Shown: positions 11,063 through 20,550, numbered from the stretch's first letter. The stretch is 64,000 bases of DNA from Gallionella capsiferriformans ES-2 (GCF_000145255.1 NC_014394.1:2728001-2792000), one strand, 5' to 3'. The notes: a model not told the origin generated them from the letters alone. Program-made: numbers and translations.

Positions 11063-12490
11063 ATGAAACGATACGAACAACTGGCCAACGACCTCGCGCA
11101 CTCCATTAAAGAGGGCCTGCTGGCACGCGGCGAAAAGCTGCCTTCGATACGACAGGCAAGCAGCGCCCGCAAAGTCAGCCCCTCAACCGTGTTCCAGGCC
11201 TACTACCTGCTGGAAGCGCGCGGCCTGATTTCAGCACGTGAGCGTTCGGGCTACTACGTCTGCGGCGGGACGCCGCATCTGCCGCAGCTTCCTGAGCCCG
11301 ACATCCATCGCAACGCCGAAGCGGCTCCTGTGGATGTCAGCGAATTAGTTTTCGAGGTACTGGAATCGACCCGTGCCCGCAAAGTGGTGCCGTTGGGTTC
11401 AGCCTTCCCCAGCCCGCTGCTATTTCCGATGGCGCGCCTGGCGAAAACAATGGCAGCCTGCGTACAAGCAATGGATCCCTGGCGCAGCGTAGAAGACATC
11501 GGCCCCGGGGACGCCGAATTGCGTCGCCAGATTGCGTTGCGCTATATGATCGACGGCTTGCAGGTATCTCCCGACGAAATCGTGATTACCAACGGTGCAT
11601 TGGAAGGATTGAACCTCTGCTTGCAAGCGGTAACGCAACACGGCGATACCGTGCTGATCGCCTCGCCCACTTTTTACGCGGCATTGCAGGCAATTGAGCG
11701 CAACGGTTTAAAAGCGGTTGAAGTACCCTGCCACCCTCGAGACGGCATTGATCTGGACGCGCTGCACCGCGCGCTTGAATTACACAAACCCGCCGCTTGC
11801 TGGCTGATGACCAACTTCCAAAACCCGCTCGGCAGCTTGATGCCCGATGACAAGAAAATGGACATGGTCGCCTTGCTCACGCGCTACCACGTGCCCTTGA
11901 TCGAGGACGACGTTTACGGCGAACTGTATTTCAGTGACAAGCGCCCCAAACCCGCTAAAGCTTTTGATACCGAGGGACTGGTGATGCACTGCTCCTCTTT
12001 TTCAAAATGTCTCGCACCCGGCTACCGCGTCGGCTGGGCTGCGCCCGGACGCTATGCAAAAAAAGTCGAACGTCTGAAACTTGCCACCACGCTGGCAACC
12101 TCCGTCCCCGCACAAATCACCCTTGCCAGCTACCTGAATAAAGGCGGCTACGACAAACACCTGCGCGGCCTGCGCCACACCCTGTTACTGCAACAAATCA
12201 AATTCGTCGAAGCCGTGGAGCGTCACTTCCCGCCCGGCACGCACCTGACTGCGCCGAACGGGGGATATTTTTTATGGGTTAAATTACCGGACGGCGTCAA
12301 TTCGCTGGAGCTACATCATGCCGCATTAAATCTCGGCATCAGTATTGCGCCCGGGCCGATCTTCTCCGCACAAAAAGGATTTACAGATTATGTGCGCCTG
12401 AACTACGGGCACCTCTGGAACGATGAGATAGAGGGCGCCATTGCCGCATTGGGAAAAATTACACATCGCTTGTCGATGCGATCAACATAG
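11063..12490 (+). CDS. MocR-type regulator (GntR HTH fused to aminotransferase)
   Basis: 475 residues from ATG 11063; an in-frame TTG at 11048 is an alternative. An N-terminal winged helix-turn-helix of the GntR family (residues 1-70, LPSIRQASSARKVSPSTV) is joined to a class I aminotransferase fold whose PLP-binding Lys lies in SSFSKCLAPGYRVGW (about 315). Such proteins sense PLP-linked amines or amino acids and usually act on neighbouring genes. It is divergent from ccoG, with 142 bases between; no obvious PLP-pathway target is adjacent, so its regulon is unknown. Confidence 0.92.
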   Translation: MKRYEQLANDLAHSIKEGLLARGEKLPSIRQASSARKVSPSTVFQAYYLLEARGLISARERSGYYVCGGTPHLPQLPEPDIHRNAEAAPVDVSELVFEVLESTRARKVVPLGSAFPSPLLFPMARLAKTMAACVQAMDPWRSVEDIGPGDAELRRQIALRYMIDGLQVSPDEIVITNGALEGLNLCLQAVTQHGDTVLIASPTFYAALQAIERNGLKAVEVPCHPRDGIDLDALHRALELHKPAACWLMTNFQNPLGSLMPDDKKMDMVALLTRYHVPLIEDDVYGELYFSDKRPKPAKAFDTEGLVMHCSSFSKCLAPGYRVGWAAPGRYAKKVERLKLATTLATSVPAQITLASYLNKGGYDKHLRGLRHTLLLQQIKFVEAVERHFPPGTHLTAPNGGYFLWVKLPDGVNSLELHHAALNLGISIAPGPIFSAQKGFTDYVRLNYGHLWNDEIEGAIAALGKITHRLSMRST

Positions 12491-12605
12491 TCCCTTAACG
12501 AGCAGGGAATTTTCCCGCCTGTTATTACTTATACCTCACATGGAAAATCGCAGATAGCATTTCCCAGCGGGGCGTTAACGTCTTGATTCTGTTAAAATCG
12601 CTCCC

Positions 12606-13331
12606 ATGAGTAAATTAACCCTAGACCGCATCCTGCACACGCAAGGCTTTGGCACGCGCAAATATTGCCGTCAACTGATCGCTGCGGGCGCAATCCGCAT
12701 CGGCGGCGACACCATTACCGACACCAATACACCGATTGAAACCGACGGGCTGGAATTTTCCGTTGACGACGAGCACTGTATTTACCGCGAACGTATTTAT
12801 GTCGCGCTAAACAAACCGGCCAATATCGAGTGTTCCAGAAAACCCAGCCACCATCCGGGCGTACTGAGCATTTTGCCGGATCAGTTCACTCGTCGCGACG
12901 TCCAGCCTGTCGGGCGACTGGATCACGACACGACCGGCCTGCTGCTGATGTCGGATGACGGCGCATTCATCCATACGCAGTCATCGCCCAAGCATCACGT
13001 ACCCAAGGTCTATGTCGCCACCACCTACGCGCCGGTAACAGGCGAGCTGATCGAGCGCTTACTCGCCGGTGTGAAACTGCACGACGAACCCGGTACGCTG
13101 GCAGCCGAAATCTGCCGAATGATCGATGATCATCACCTGGAGATCGTGCTCGAACAGGGGAAATATCATCAGGTCAAGCGCATGCTGGCCGCCGCCGACA
13201 ATCACTGCACCGCGCTTAATCGCTCACAGATCGGCAACCTGAAACTGGCCGAACTGGCTTTAGCGCCCGGCGAATGGTGTTATCTGAATGACGCACAACT
13301 GGCGCTGTTAAAACCGCCTTTTACCAACTAA
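12606..13331 (+). CDS. rsuA: 16S rRNA pseudouridine synthase, RsuA family
   Basis: 241 residues. An S4-like RNA-binding N-terminus (LDRILHTQGFGTRKYCRQLI) is followed by the synthase domain with the catalytic Asp in GRLDHDTTGLLL (about residue 105) and the family motifs LNKPANIECS and EGKYHQVKRM-like EQGKYHQVKRML. The sequence matches RsuA (position 516 of 16S rRNA in E. coli) better than RluB/E/F, but subgroup is inferred. A TAAAAT hexamer at 12593-12598 lies only 7 bases before ATG with no Shine-Dalgarno, suggesting a leaderless message. Confidence 0.85.
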   Translation: MSKLTLDRILHTQGFGTRKYCRQLIAAGAIRIGGDTITDTNTPIETDGLEFSVDDEHCIYRERIYVALNKPANIECSRKPSHHPGVLSILPDQFTRRDVQPVGRLDHDTTGLLLMSDDGAFIHTQSSPKHHVPKVYVATTYAPVTGELIERLLAGVKLHDEPGTLAAEICRMIDDHHLEIVLEQGKYHQVKRMLAAADNHCTALNRSQIGNLKLAELALAPGEWCYLNDAQLALLKPPFTN

Positions 13332-13341
13332 GAAAGCAATA

Positions 13342-14286
13342 ATGGCCATACAGTGGTTTCCCGGTCACATGACCTCCGCCCGCCGCAAAGCCTCCGAGAC
13401 GATGGAGTTTACCGACGTCATCATCGAAGTGCTGGACGCGCGCGCCCCCGAGGCGAGCTGCAACCCGATGATCAAAGAGCTGCGCGAACACCGCCAGCGC
13501 CCCTGCTTAAAAATCCTCAACAAAATTGATCTGGCAGATCCCGCCATCACGCAGCAATGGCTGGATTTTTACAATGCTCAACCGGGCGTTAAAGCCGTCG
13601 CACTGAGCTGCAAGAGCGCGACCGATGCTGCCAAGGTACCCAAACTTTGCCATCCGCTTGCCCCGCATCGCGACAGCACGCACAAACCGCTGCGCCTGAT
13701 GATCATGGGCATCCCCAACGTCGGCAAATCCACGCTGATGAATATGCTGTTAAAGCGCCGCGTCGCCGCGGTCGGGGATGAGCCTGCCGTGACCAAATCG
13801 CAGCAAAGCCACAAAATCAACGATCACATGACGCTCACCGACTCTCCCGGGCTGATGTGGCCGAAGATCGAACACGATGCGGACGGTTTCATTCTGGCCG
13901 CGATTCACGCCATCGGACGCAATGCGGTGATCGAGGAAGAGATCGCCGAGCATCTTGCGAATAATTTGCTTGCGCGCTATCCGGACCGTTTAACCGAACG
14001 CTTCGGCTTTGACACCAACGGCATGGACGGCGTGAGCGTCATCGAAGCGGTCGCCAAAAAGCGCGGCTGTCTGCTCAAGGGCCGCGGCGGCGAACTGGAT
14101 CTGGAAAAAGCCTCCATCATCCTGCTGACGGAATACCGCGCAGGAAAACTCGGCCGCATCAGCCTTGAGTCACCCGCCTCACGCGCCGCAATGATACAAG
14201 ACGCGATCGACAATCCCGTCAAACCCCGCATCCATTCGCTGCGCGGCGATCCGACTGAAACCATGGCCGACCATGAAAACACCTAA
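13342..14286 (+). CDS. Circularly permuted ribosome-biogenesis GTPase (YlqF/RbgA-like)
   Basis: 314 residues. G motifs occur in permuted order: G4 NKID (about residue 56), G5-like SCKSA, then G1 GIPNVGKST (about 122) and G3 DSPG (about 168), which defines the YlqF/YawG group. RbgA in Bacillus acts in maturation of the 50S subunit; the same is likely here. It follows the rsuA-like gene by 10 bases and overlaps the RIO kinase by 14 bases, forming an operon. Confidence 0.9.
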   Translation: MAIQWFPGHMTSARRKASETMEFTDVIIEVLDARAPEASCNPMIKELREHRQRPCLKILNKIDLADPAITQQWLDFYNAQPGVKAVALSCKSATDAAKVPKLCHPLAPHRDSTHKPLRLMIMGIPNVGKSTLMNMLLKRRVAAVGDEPAVTKSQQSHKINDHMTLTDSPGLMWPKIEHDADGFILAAIHAIGRNAVIEEEIAEHLANNLLARYPDRLTERFGFDTNGMDGVSVIEAVAKKRGCLLKGRGGELDLEKASIILLTEYRAGKLGRISLESPASRAAMIQDAIDNPVKPRIHSLRGDPTETMADHENT

Positions 14287-15133
14287 ACGGATCGAACCGC
14301 TGGTCGAAGACGGACTGGTCGACGTCGTCCTGCGGCAGCTGATGAGCGGCAAGGAAGCGACCGTCTATGTCGTACAGTGCGGCGACGAAATCCGCTGCGC
14401 CAAGGTGTACAAGGAAGCCAACCAGCGCGGCTTTCATCAGGCGGTACACTACACCGAAGGCCGCAAAGTCAAAAACAGCCGCTCACAGCGCGCAATGGAA
14501 AAAGGCTCACGCTACGGACGTAAAGAGCAGGAATCGGCCTGGCAGCGCACCGAAGTCGACGCGCTGTACAAACTCGCGGCAGCCGGCGTGCGCGTACCGC
14601 TTCCTTTCGGTTTTTACGAAGGGGTACTGCTGATGGAACTGGTCGCCGACGAGGAAGGCATGCCCGCCCCCCGCCTTAACGATCTGTCACTGACTCGCGA
14701 GCAAGCGCTGGAATTTCACGCGATGCTGATTCGGCAAGTGGTGCTGATGCTGTGTGCCGGCATCATTCACGGTGACTTATCGGAATTCAACATACTGGTC
14801 GATGCCCATGGCCCGGTCATCATCGACCTGCCACAGGCCGTGGATGCCGCCGCCAATAATAACGCGCCGCGCATGCTGGATCGCGACGTGGAAAATCTGG
14901 CCAACTACTTTGGCCAGTTCGCACCGGAACTGCTCACCACCCAATATGCAAAAGAAATCTGGGCGATCTATCAAACAGGCGAATTGCTGCCCGATACACC
15001 CTTGACGGGGAAATTCAGCGTAAGCCACAAGGCGGCAGACGTGTATTCCGTGATGCGTGAAATCACCACCGCTCAAGATGACCATGAAGCCAAATTGCGC
15101 TACCAGCAAATTAAACGCGCAGAAGGTCGATAA
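14273..15133 (+). CDS. RIO-family serine protein kinase
   Basis: 286 residues. Kinase features include the glycine-poor loop GKEATVYVV, the ATP-binding Lys in CAKVYKEANQ, the catalytic loop HGDLSEFNIL (Asp about residue 166) and the metal-binding IIDLPQ. This is the bacterial RIO1-like form. In archaea and eukaryotes RIO kinases act in small-subunit maturation; the placement directly after an RbgA-like GTPase and an RNA pseudouridine synthase supports a ribosome-linked role, which remains inference. Translationally coupled to both neighbours. Confidence 0.9.
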   Translation: MKTPKRIEPLVEDGLVDVVLRQLMSGKEATVYVVQCGDEIRCAKVYKEANQRGFHQAVHYTEGRKVKNSRSQRAMEKGSRYGRKEQESAWQRTEVDALYKLAAAGVRVPLPFGFYEGVLLMELVADEEGMPAPRLNDLSLTREQALEFHAMLIRQVVLMLCAGIIHGDLSEFNILVDAHGPVIIDLPQAVDAAANNNAPRMLDRDVENLANYFGQFAPELLTTQYAKEIWAIYQTGELLPDTPLTGKFSVSHKAADVYSVMREITTAQDDHEAKLRYQQIKRAEGR

Positions 15134-16264
15134 ATGCACCCGCTCTTAACATGGATTGAAGCCGGCAAAGAACAGTCGGCACGCTGGCGCTCGGAGTCAG
15201 GCGCGCCGCCCCCTAAACGCGTTGTGATCGCGGACGACACGATGACCGCCGACGCCGCATATCGGCTGGCCTGCGAAGGAACGGCCCTGCTCTGGCGCGG
15301 GGACTATCAGAACGCACGTCAGTTGCTGCAGGCAATGGCCAGACGCACCCAGCCGCGCAAAAAAAAATCGCCACCTGCTACGAGCACCGAGGCATTCAAC
15401 CTGCATCGTCAGGCGCAATCGCAGCGCTCGCGCACCCTGAACATGCTGCTGCTGCCCTTCAACGCCGATCACACGATCCCACTGCGCCGCGCCCCCGACG
15501 TGATTGACGCCTGCCGCGAGGCTTACGGCGATGGCACAGAGGCGTATGTGCTCTCCCTGCGCGGCCTGCTGGGCGTCATCGGCGCGCACGAATGGCGTAA
15601 AAACGGCGTGCAGATTCCAGCACTGCAAGCGCGCATACACCCGCATTACGGCGTCTTTTCACCGGTACGCGGCGAATATGTGGAGCTGGTGGCGAATACG
15701 CCCTTGCCCGATCTGACAAAAACGCAATCGGTTGCCTTCGACATCGGTACGGGAACCGGCGTGCTGGCGGCCGTGCTGGCCAAACGCGGCATCCGCCACA
15801 TCACGGCGACCGACCAGGATGAACGCGCATTGGCCTGCGCGCGCGACAACCTGACCCGCTTGAAATGCACCATCGATGTGGTACAGGCTGATTTATTCCC
15901 TGAAGGACGCGCAGCCCTGATCGTATGCAATCCGCCCTGGCTGCCCGCCCGCCCCAGCTCACCGCTGGAATACGCTGTCTACGATCCGGAAAGCCGTATG
16001 CTAAAAGGATTTTTAGGCGGACTTGCCGCACATCTGGAAGATGAAGGCGAGGGCTGGCTGATCCTGTCGGATCTGGCAGAACATCTGGGACTGCGCACCC
16101 GTGACGAACTGCTGGCATTGATCGACGCGTCAGGCTTGCAGGTTTTAGGAAAAATCGACGTCAAACCCCATCACCCAAAAGCCGCTGACGACAACGACCC
16201 GTTGCATGCAGCGAGGGCGGCTGAACTCACCTCACTGTGGCGGCTAGCCGCAAAAACTAGCTAG
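15134..16264 (+). CDS. Class I SAM-dependent methyltransferase
   Basis: 376 residues, starting directly after the RIO kinase stop. The SAM site is FDIGTGTGVLAAVLAKRG (about residue 205) and the catalytic motif IV is CNPPWLP (about 260), typical of N-methyltransferases acting on RNA bases or glutamine. An N-terminal segment of about 180 residues is specific to this subgroup. The substrate is unknown; the operon suggests rRNA or a ribosomal protein. It ends with an 8-base overlap on the convergent amidotransferase gene. Confidence 0.82.
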   Translation: MHPLLTWIEAGKEQSARWRSESGAPPPKRVVIADDTMTADAAYRLACEGTALLWRGDYQNARQLLQAMARRTQPRKKKSPPATSTEAFNLHRQAQSQRSRTLNMLLLPFNADHTIPLRRAPDVIDACREAYGDGTEAYVLSLRGLLGVIGAHEWRKNGVQIPALQARIHPHYGVFSPVRGEYVELVANTPLPDLTKTQSVAFDIGTGTGVLAAVLAKRGIRHITATDQDERALACARDNLTRLKCTIDVVQADLFPEGRAALIVCNPPWLPARPSSPLEYAVYDPESRMLKGFLGGLAAHLEDEGEGWLILSDLAEHLGLRTRDELLALIDASGLQVLGKIDVKPHHPKAADDNDPLHAARAAELTSLWRLAAKTS

Positions 16265-18041
16265 GCGTAATGGTATCTACGTTGATTTGCAGCCACCACT
16301 CGAGCAGCGCCAGATGCCACAGCTTGCTGCCCCCGATGCGTGTGAGATGCGCCTCAGGATCGGCGAGCAGTTTTGCCACGTAGTCGCGACGATACAATCC
16401 GCGCTTGATGCAGGCGTCCGAATTTAAAATCTGCGTCATCCGCACCAGAAACTCACCGCGTATATATTTCAACGCCGGGACCGGAAAATACCCTTTAGGT
16501 CGATCGATCACTGCATCCGGGACAATGCCGCGCGCGACCGCCTTGAGCGGAAATTTCCCGCCTTCCTTCAGTTTTAGCGAGGGCGGCATCTTCGCGGCCA
16601 ACTCGACCAGCTCGTGATCTAAAAACGGCACGCGCGCCTCCAGCCCCCATGCCATCGTCATATTGTCGACGCGTTTCACCGGATCATCGACCATCAGCCG
16701 CGTGACATCGAGGCGCAGCACCCCGTCGAGAAATTCATCCGCACCAAGGACCTCAAGTTGCGCCTCGACCCACGCAGAGGTCACATCAGGCACGGCATAT
16801 TCATCGCTGATCATGTCCAGATATTCGGCATGATCGCGATCAAAGTAATGCGAGGAAAAACGCTGCAAAGGCGTGCCAGTTTCAGCCTCCATCAGCGGAT
16901 ACCAAAAGTAGCCGCCGAATACCTCATCTGCACCCTGCCCCGCCAGCACCACCTTGACCTCCTGCGAGACCTTTTCACCGAGGAGATAGAACGCCGTCAC
17001 GTCGTAACTTGCCATCGGCTCGGACATCTGGGCGATCGCCTCCGGCAGGCGCTTTAACACTTCCTCATTCGGCACGGCATATTTGTGATGACGCGTATTA
17101 AATTCCTGCGCCACCCGATCCGAATATTCAAATTCGTCGGCCAGCTCCCCTGCAACAGACTCGAAACCGATGGAAAAGGTATTGAGCTGCTGCACATGTT
17201 CGGCAAGCAACCCGACGAGCAGGCTCGAATCCAATCCCCCTGACAGCAACACGCCCACCGGCACATCGGCTGCCAGACGGTGGCGCTCAACCGCCCGGCG
17301 CAACACGAGACGGGTGGCCGTCAGCCAGTCCTCCTCGGATAACGCCTCGGCAGGGCGCGTCGCATCCAGTTGCCAGTAGCAGCGCTGCGTCAATTCACCG
17401 GCAGCAGAAATTTTCAGCGTATGGGCGGGCGGCAGTTTTTTGATGCCCTGCAACAGGGTTCTGGGTGCCGGCACGACGCCGTGCAGTGTGAAATGCTGAT
17501 GCAGCGCAACCGGATCGAGGCGGGTATCGATGCCGCCACCGGCCAGCAGCGCTTGCGGTGTGGACGCGAAACGCATCCTGTCCCCGTCCAGTGTGTGATA
17601 CAGCGGCTTGATCCCCAGCCGGTCGCGTGCGAGAAACAACGTTTGGGCCCGTATATCCCAGATTGCGAAAGCGAACATGCCGAAAAAACGCGGCACGCAA
17701 TGCTCGCCCCACGCGTGATAGGCCTTCAGAATGACTTCGCTGTCTCCCTGAGAGACGAACGTGTAGCCCATTTCGATCAACTCCACCCGCAACGCCTGAT
17801 AATTGTAGATCGTGCCGTTGAACACCAGCACCAGCTGCAACTCACGATCGACCATGGGCTGATCGGCGTCTGAGCTCAGATCGATGATCGCCAGCCTGCG
17901 ATGGCCGAAAGCCACTGCACCGTCGCTAAAATAACCTTCGTGATCGGGGCCGCGCCGGGACAGTCGTGCCGTCATGCGCTGCAGCGCCTCCCTATCAGGC
18001 TGTACCTGATCGAATCGAAATTCACCACAAATACCGCACAT
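16257..18041 (-). CDS. Asparagine-synthase-family amidotransferase
   Basis: 594 residues. An N-terminal class II glutamine amidotransferase domain begins with the catalytic Cys (MCGICGEFRF) and includes RRGPDHEG and FNGTIYNY; the synthetase domain has the ATP PP-loop [13 protein letters not shown] (about residue 265). It resembles the amidotransferase for N-acetylglutaminylglutamine amide (an osmolyte) as much as AsnB, but the acetyltransferase and peptidase genes that accompany that enzyme are not beside it. Glutamine-dependent amide formation is sure; the acceptor is not. Confidence 0.85.
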   Translation of the reverse strand: MCGICGEFRFDQVQPDREALQRMTARLSRRGPDHEGYFSDGAVAFGHRRLAIIDLSSDADQPMVDRELQLVLVFNGTIYNYQALRVELIEMGYTFVSQGDSEVILKAYHAWGEHCVPRFFGMFAFAIWDIRAQTLFLARDRLGIKPLYHTLDGDRMRFASTPQALLAGGGIDTRLDPVALHQHFTLHGVVPAPRTLLQGIKKLPPAHTLKISAAGELTQRCYWQLDATRPAEALSEEDWLTATRLVLRRAVERHRLAADVPVGVLLSGGLDSSLLVGLLAEHVQQLNTFSIGFESVAGELADEFEYSDRVAQEFNTRHHKYAVPNEEVLKRLPEAIAQMSEPMASYDVTAFYLLGEKVSQEVKVVLAGQGADEVFGGYFWYPLMEAETGTPLQRFSSHYFDRDHAEYLDMISDEYAVPDVTSAWVEAQLEVLGADEFLDGVLRLDVTRLMVDDPVKRVDNMTMAWGLEARVPFLDHELVELAAKMPPSLKLKEGGKFPLKAVARGIVPDAVIDRPKGYFPVPALKYIRGEFLVRMTQILNSDACIKRGLYRRDYVAKLLADPEAHLTRIGGSKLWHLALLEWWLQINVDTITPS

Positions 18042-18129
18042 GCCTGCCCCCGCAAAATTCAGATATCAGATTATCGCCCACGATCGGTTGCGAAGCGAAT
18101 CATTCCGGCGTGCTGCCCAATCAACCTAT

Positions 18130-19767
18130 TTACGGTGCAACCTTAGCCGCGCCGACCTTGTCGCACCCCCGCTTGCCGTTAAGCCTGCAACTTACCTGAT
18201 AGTCGGCTGCTGCCGCCGTTCCCTGCCCGCTTGCCTCAAACGCGATGGCTCGCCCATAGTAAAACCTGAAGTTCATCGGAGCTGCCAGCTCGCGATCCAG
18301 CTCTATCGCACGGCTGAATGCCGCTATCGCCAACTCATTCTGGGCCGCTTTTGAATATGCAAGCCCCAGATTATAAAAACCGGCTGACATCCTTGGATTA
18401 AGGGCTGTCGCTCTTTGCATGTCAGGAATCGCACGGTCAACCATACCCTCATTCAACCATGCAGTCCCCCGATTGTAATAGATGCGACTAACACCAATCG
18501 CCGACTGCCTATCTTTGACTAATTTCTCCGCATCATCCCAAAGCAAGACCGGATGCGAAAAACTGGAGAGCCGCTCCATTGAAACCATAAATAGCGTCGC
18601 GGCAAACAAAACAGACAGCATCAGCGCCAAGCGTGCGTTCAATTGCATCAAGAGCAGCGGCAAGACAATGACGCCGCCCAGCGCCCAGATGTAACTGCGG
18701 TACAAAACGAAAATTTCCTGCAGGCGCACCGTAGAAAATTCCGTTGCGAACATCAGCCACGGAAAAAGCAGCGCAAAGCCGATCAACCCCGCTCTATCGC
18801 GCTTGAACAACAAACGTATCGCCGCAAAACCGTACAACAAATAGCCCAAAAACGCCAAGCCGTAAACAGAAAATACACCCTGCGCCATCGGCTCCCTCAT
18901 ATCGACCGATATCCAGCTAGGATTAGGCAACAACCACAACAATCCGTATTTGAAAAATAGCCACGATTGCGTCAACAGGCTATACAGCCACGCATGCTCA
19001 GATTGCGCGCTATCGAGCATTTCACCCGCGTTGATTTCATAGGAGTGCCCGAGAACGCCGCGAATCTGGGCAACCGTCAGCAAGGCAATCGCGACATAGG
19101 CCGCAAAAACAGGCCAATTGCGCAGAACGCGCGCGCGCCAGTCAGCGTGGACCAGCACCGTCATCGCGATCACCACGGCCGGCAGCATGATTACATGCTC
19201 CTTGCTGTGCGTGGCCAAAAAATAAAGAACAACGCTGCCCCATAGCCAGACGCGGTTTTGCGATGCGCAGCCGCGTAGCCAGGCGTACAGGGCCAATACG
19301 CTGAACAGGGTCGCCATCACGATGGTGCGCTGCACCAGGTAGCCTGCCGCGTACACTGCAAGCGGGTGCACCGCGAATAGGCTGACGACGATCAACACCG
19401 CAGACATTACACCGGTTTTTTCGCCAGACAAATTAGTCGATGGCAGCACCGCGCGATACAAACTTAAAACAAACAAGCCCATCGCTGCCACGACAGCCCA
19501 GTGCAACAATAAATTTTCAATTCTAAACGGCAATAAATCAAAACCAAACAGCGCTGCATTCCACGCCAACGTGGCGTAAGGCAAGGCGCGCAAGTCCCAT
19601 AGAGCTGGTGAAGAAAACTTTTCGATCGCCGAATGGCCTTCGTTGTCCAGCATGAAGAAGTACAGATCGTCGAACACGATCGGGTTGTGTAAAAACTGTC
19701 CGTACAGCGCTGCAATCAACGCGCCAGCCAGCACCAACCACAACGTCATTTTTTTAGATTCGCTCAT
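18130..19767 (-). CDS. Polytopic membrane protein with C-terminal TPRs, candidate pilin glycosyltransferase
   Basis: 545 residues from ATG 19767 (preceded by GAGGGCGG; an upstream TTG is less likely). About ten hydrophobic segments span residues 10-400. The first periplasmic loop has an acidic motif (VFDDLYFF) like that of GT-C glycosyltransferases. Residues about 420-530 form tetratricopeptide repeats (YYNRGTAWLNEGMVDRAI, FYNLGLAYSKAAQNELAI). The architecture recalls TMTC-type mannosyltransferases. It lies directly downstream of the pilin gene on the same strand, where pilin oligosaccharyltransferases are often found. Enzymatic activity and target are inferred. Confidence 0.6.
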   Translation of the reverse strand: MSESKKMTLWLVLAGALIAALYGQFLHNPIVFDDLYFFMLDNEGHSAIEKFSSPALWDLRALPYATLAWNAALFGFDLLPFRIENLLLHWAVVAAMGLFVLSLYRAVLPSTNLSGEKTGVMSAVLIVVSLFAVHPLAVYAAGYLVQRTIVMATLFSVLALYAWLRGCASQNRVWLWGSVVLYFLATHSKEHVIMLPAVVIAMTVLVHADWRARVLRNWPVFAAYVAIALLTVAQIRGVLGHSYEINAGEMLDSAQSEHAWLYSLLTQSWLFFKYGLLWLLPNPSWISVDMREPMAQGVFSVYGLAFLGYLLYGFAAIRLLFKRDRAGLIGFALLFPWLMFATEFSTVRLQEIFVLYRSYIWALGGVIVLPLLLMQLNARLALMLSVLFAATLFMVSMERLSSFSHPVLLWDDAEKLVKDRQSAIGVSRIYYNRGTAWLNEGMVDRAIPDMQRATALNPRMSAGFYNLGLAYSKAAQNELAIAAFSRAIELDRELAAPMNFRFYYGRAIAFEASGQGTAAAADYQVSCRLNGKRGCDKVGAAKVAP

Positions 19768-19799
19768 ACCGCCCTCATCATTTACACCCAAACCACATA

Positions 19800-19828
19800 A
19801 AAAAAGCCCCTCGTTGAGGGGCTTTTTT
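19800..19828 (-). terminator. Bidirectional intrinsic terminator after pilA
   Basis: Perfect hairpin with stems AGCCCCTC/GAGGGGCT and a GTT loop, with six As before and six Ts after it, so it works on either strand. It lies 15 bases beyond the pilin stop. Readthrough would supply the downstream glycosyltransferase-like gene at a lower level than the pilin. Confidence 0.93.
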
Positions 19829-19842
19829 AGCTGCTAACTATA

Positions 19843-20295
19843 TTATTTACAGATATTTGCAGCAATACATGTACTAGTGCCACCAGCACCACTTGTCGAC
19901 CAAGATACACCTTTAGCCGCATCATATGTTGGTGTCAGGATGTAAGTGTATTGCGTAGCATCCATTACGGTGCTATTAGCTGCAGTGATGACGCCATTCG
20001 CCCCGGTGACGACATAGGCAACATACTTGCCAGCTGTAGTAGTTGTTGTCGCAGTCGTGCCGATATCTGCGGGAACACCGTTACTACCTGCCGTACAGGC
20101 CGTTAAGGCACCCAAATCTTGAGCGCAAACTTCAACTGCAGTCTTCAACGCTTGTGTTGCCTGTGTTACTTCAACGAACTTAGCCTTCTTGGTGTAGTTG
20201 CTGTAAGCCGGGATCGCAACAGCAGCCAAGATACCGATAATTGCTACAACGATCATCAGTTCGATCAAGGTAAAGCCTTTTTGTACGTTTTTCAT
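19843..20295 (-). CDS. pilA: Type IV major pilin
   Basis: 150 residues from ATG 20295, preceded by GGAGC; the frame is open 21 codons further but that part is unlike a pilin. A short leader (MKNVQKG) precedes the type III signal [20 protein letters not shown] with Glu at mature position 5. Prepilin peptidase cleaves after Gly. Two Cys pairs are visible: one near residues 57-68 and one closing a C-terminal loop (TCIAANICK). A run of five threonines in the middle ([11 protein letters not shown]) is a plausible O-glycosylation patch. Confidence 0.95.
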   Translation of the reverse strand: MKNVQKGFTLIELMIVVAIIGILAAVAIPAYSNYTKKAKFVEVTQATQALKTAVEVCAQDLGALTACTAGSNGVPADIGTTATTTTTAGKYVAYVVTGANGVITAANSTVMDATQYTYILTPTYDAAKGVSWSTSGAGGTSTCIAANICK

Positions 20296-20353
20296 TTGAA
20301 GCTCCTGTTTTAAGTTTAACTTGTGAGGCCATCCAAACTTATTACGTCTGGTT

Positions 20354-20368
20354 AACACACTGTGTGTT
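20354..20368. promoter_or_regulatory. Perfect 7-bp dyad just downstream of the pilA transcription start
   Basis: AACACAC (20354-20360) and GTGTGTT (20362-20368) form an inverted repeat around one base. Measured from the sigma-54 element it would lie about +1 to +15 of the pilA transcript, either as a 5' hairpin or an operator. No partner is known from the sequence. Confidence 0.45.
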
Positions 20369-20379
20369 GCCTGTATAAA

Positions 20380-20396
20380 AGCAATAGCCGTGCCAA
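20380..20396 (-). promoter_or_regulatory. Sigma-54 promoter of pilA
   Basis: On the minus strand TTGGCACG, four bases, then TTGCT matches the -24/-12 consensus TGGCACG-N4-TTGCW. It predicts transcription from about 20370 and a 5' leader of about 75 bases before the pilin ATG. Sigma-54 control through PilR is usual for pilA; pilRS are not in this window. Confidence 0.93.
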
Positions 20397-20528
20397 CAAG
20401 ACAGGATTCAGGATTAAAAATGCAGAATACCCAGCGTAGATGGTACTTGCAGCGGATTTTTATATCTTTTTATAAACACCCGCAACGCCGTACCCCCTGA
20501 TTAGATCACATCACCTACTTCCTAAAAT

Positions 20529-20550
20529 CGTCAGGCAGGTGACGTTTTTT
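20529..20550 (+). terminator. Small hairpin with plus-strand T-run
   Basis: CGTCA (20529-20533) and TGACG (20540-20544) pair around GGCAGG and are followed by TTTTTT. The orientation would stop plus-strand transcription, although no plus-strand gene lies upstream. On the minus strand it follows the HD-GYP stop by about 25 bases and could weakly end that transcript. Confidence 0.4.
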
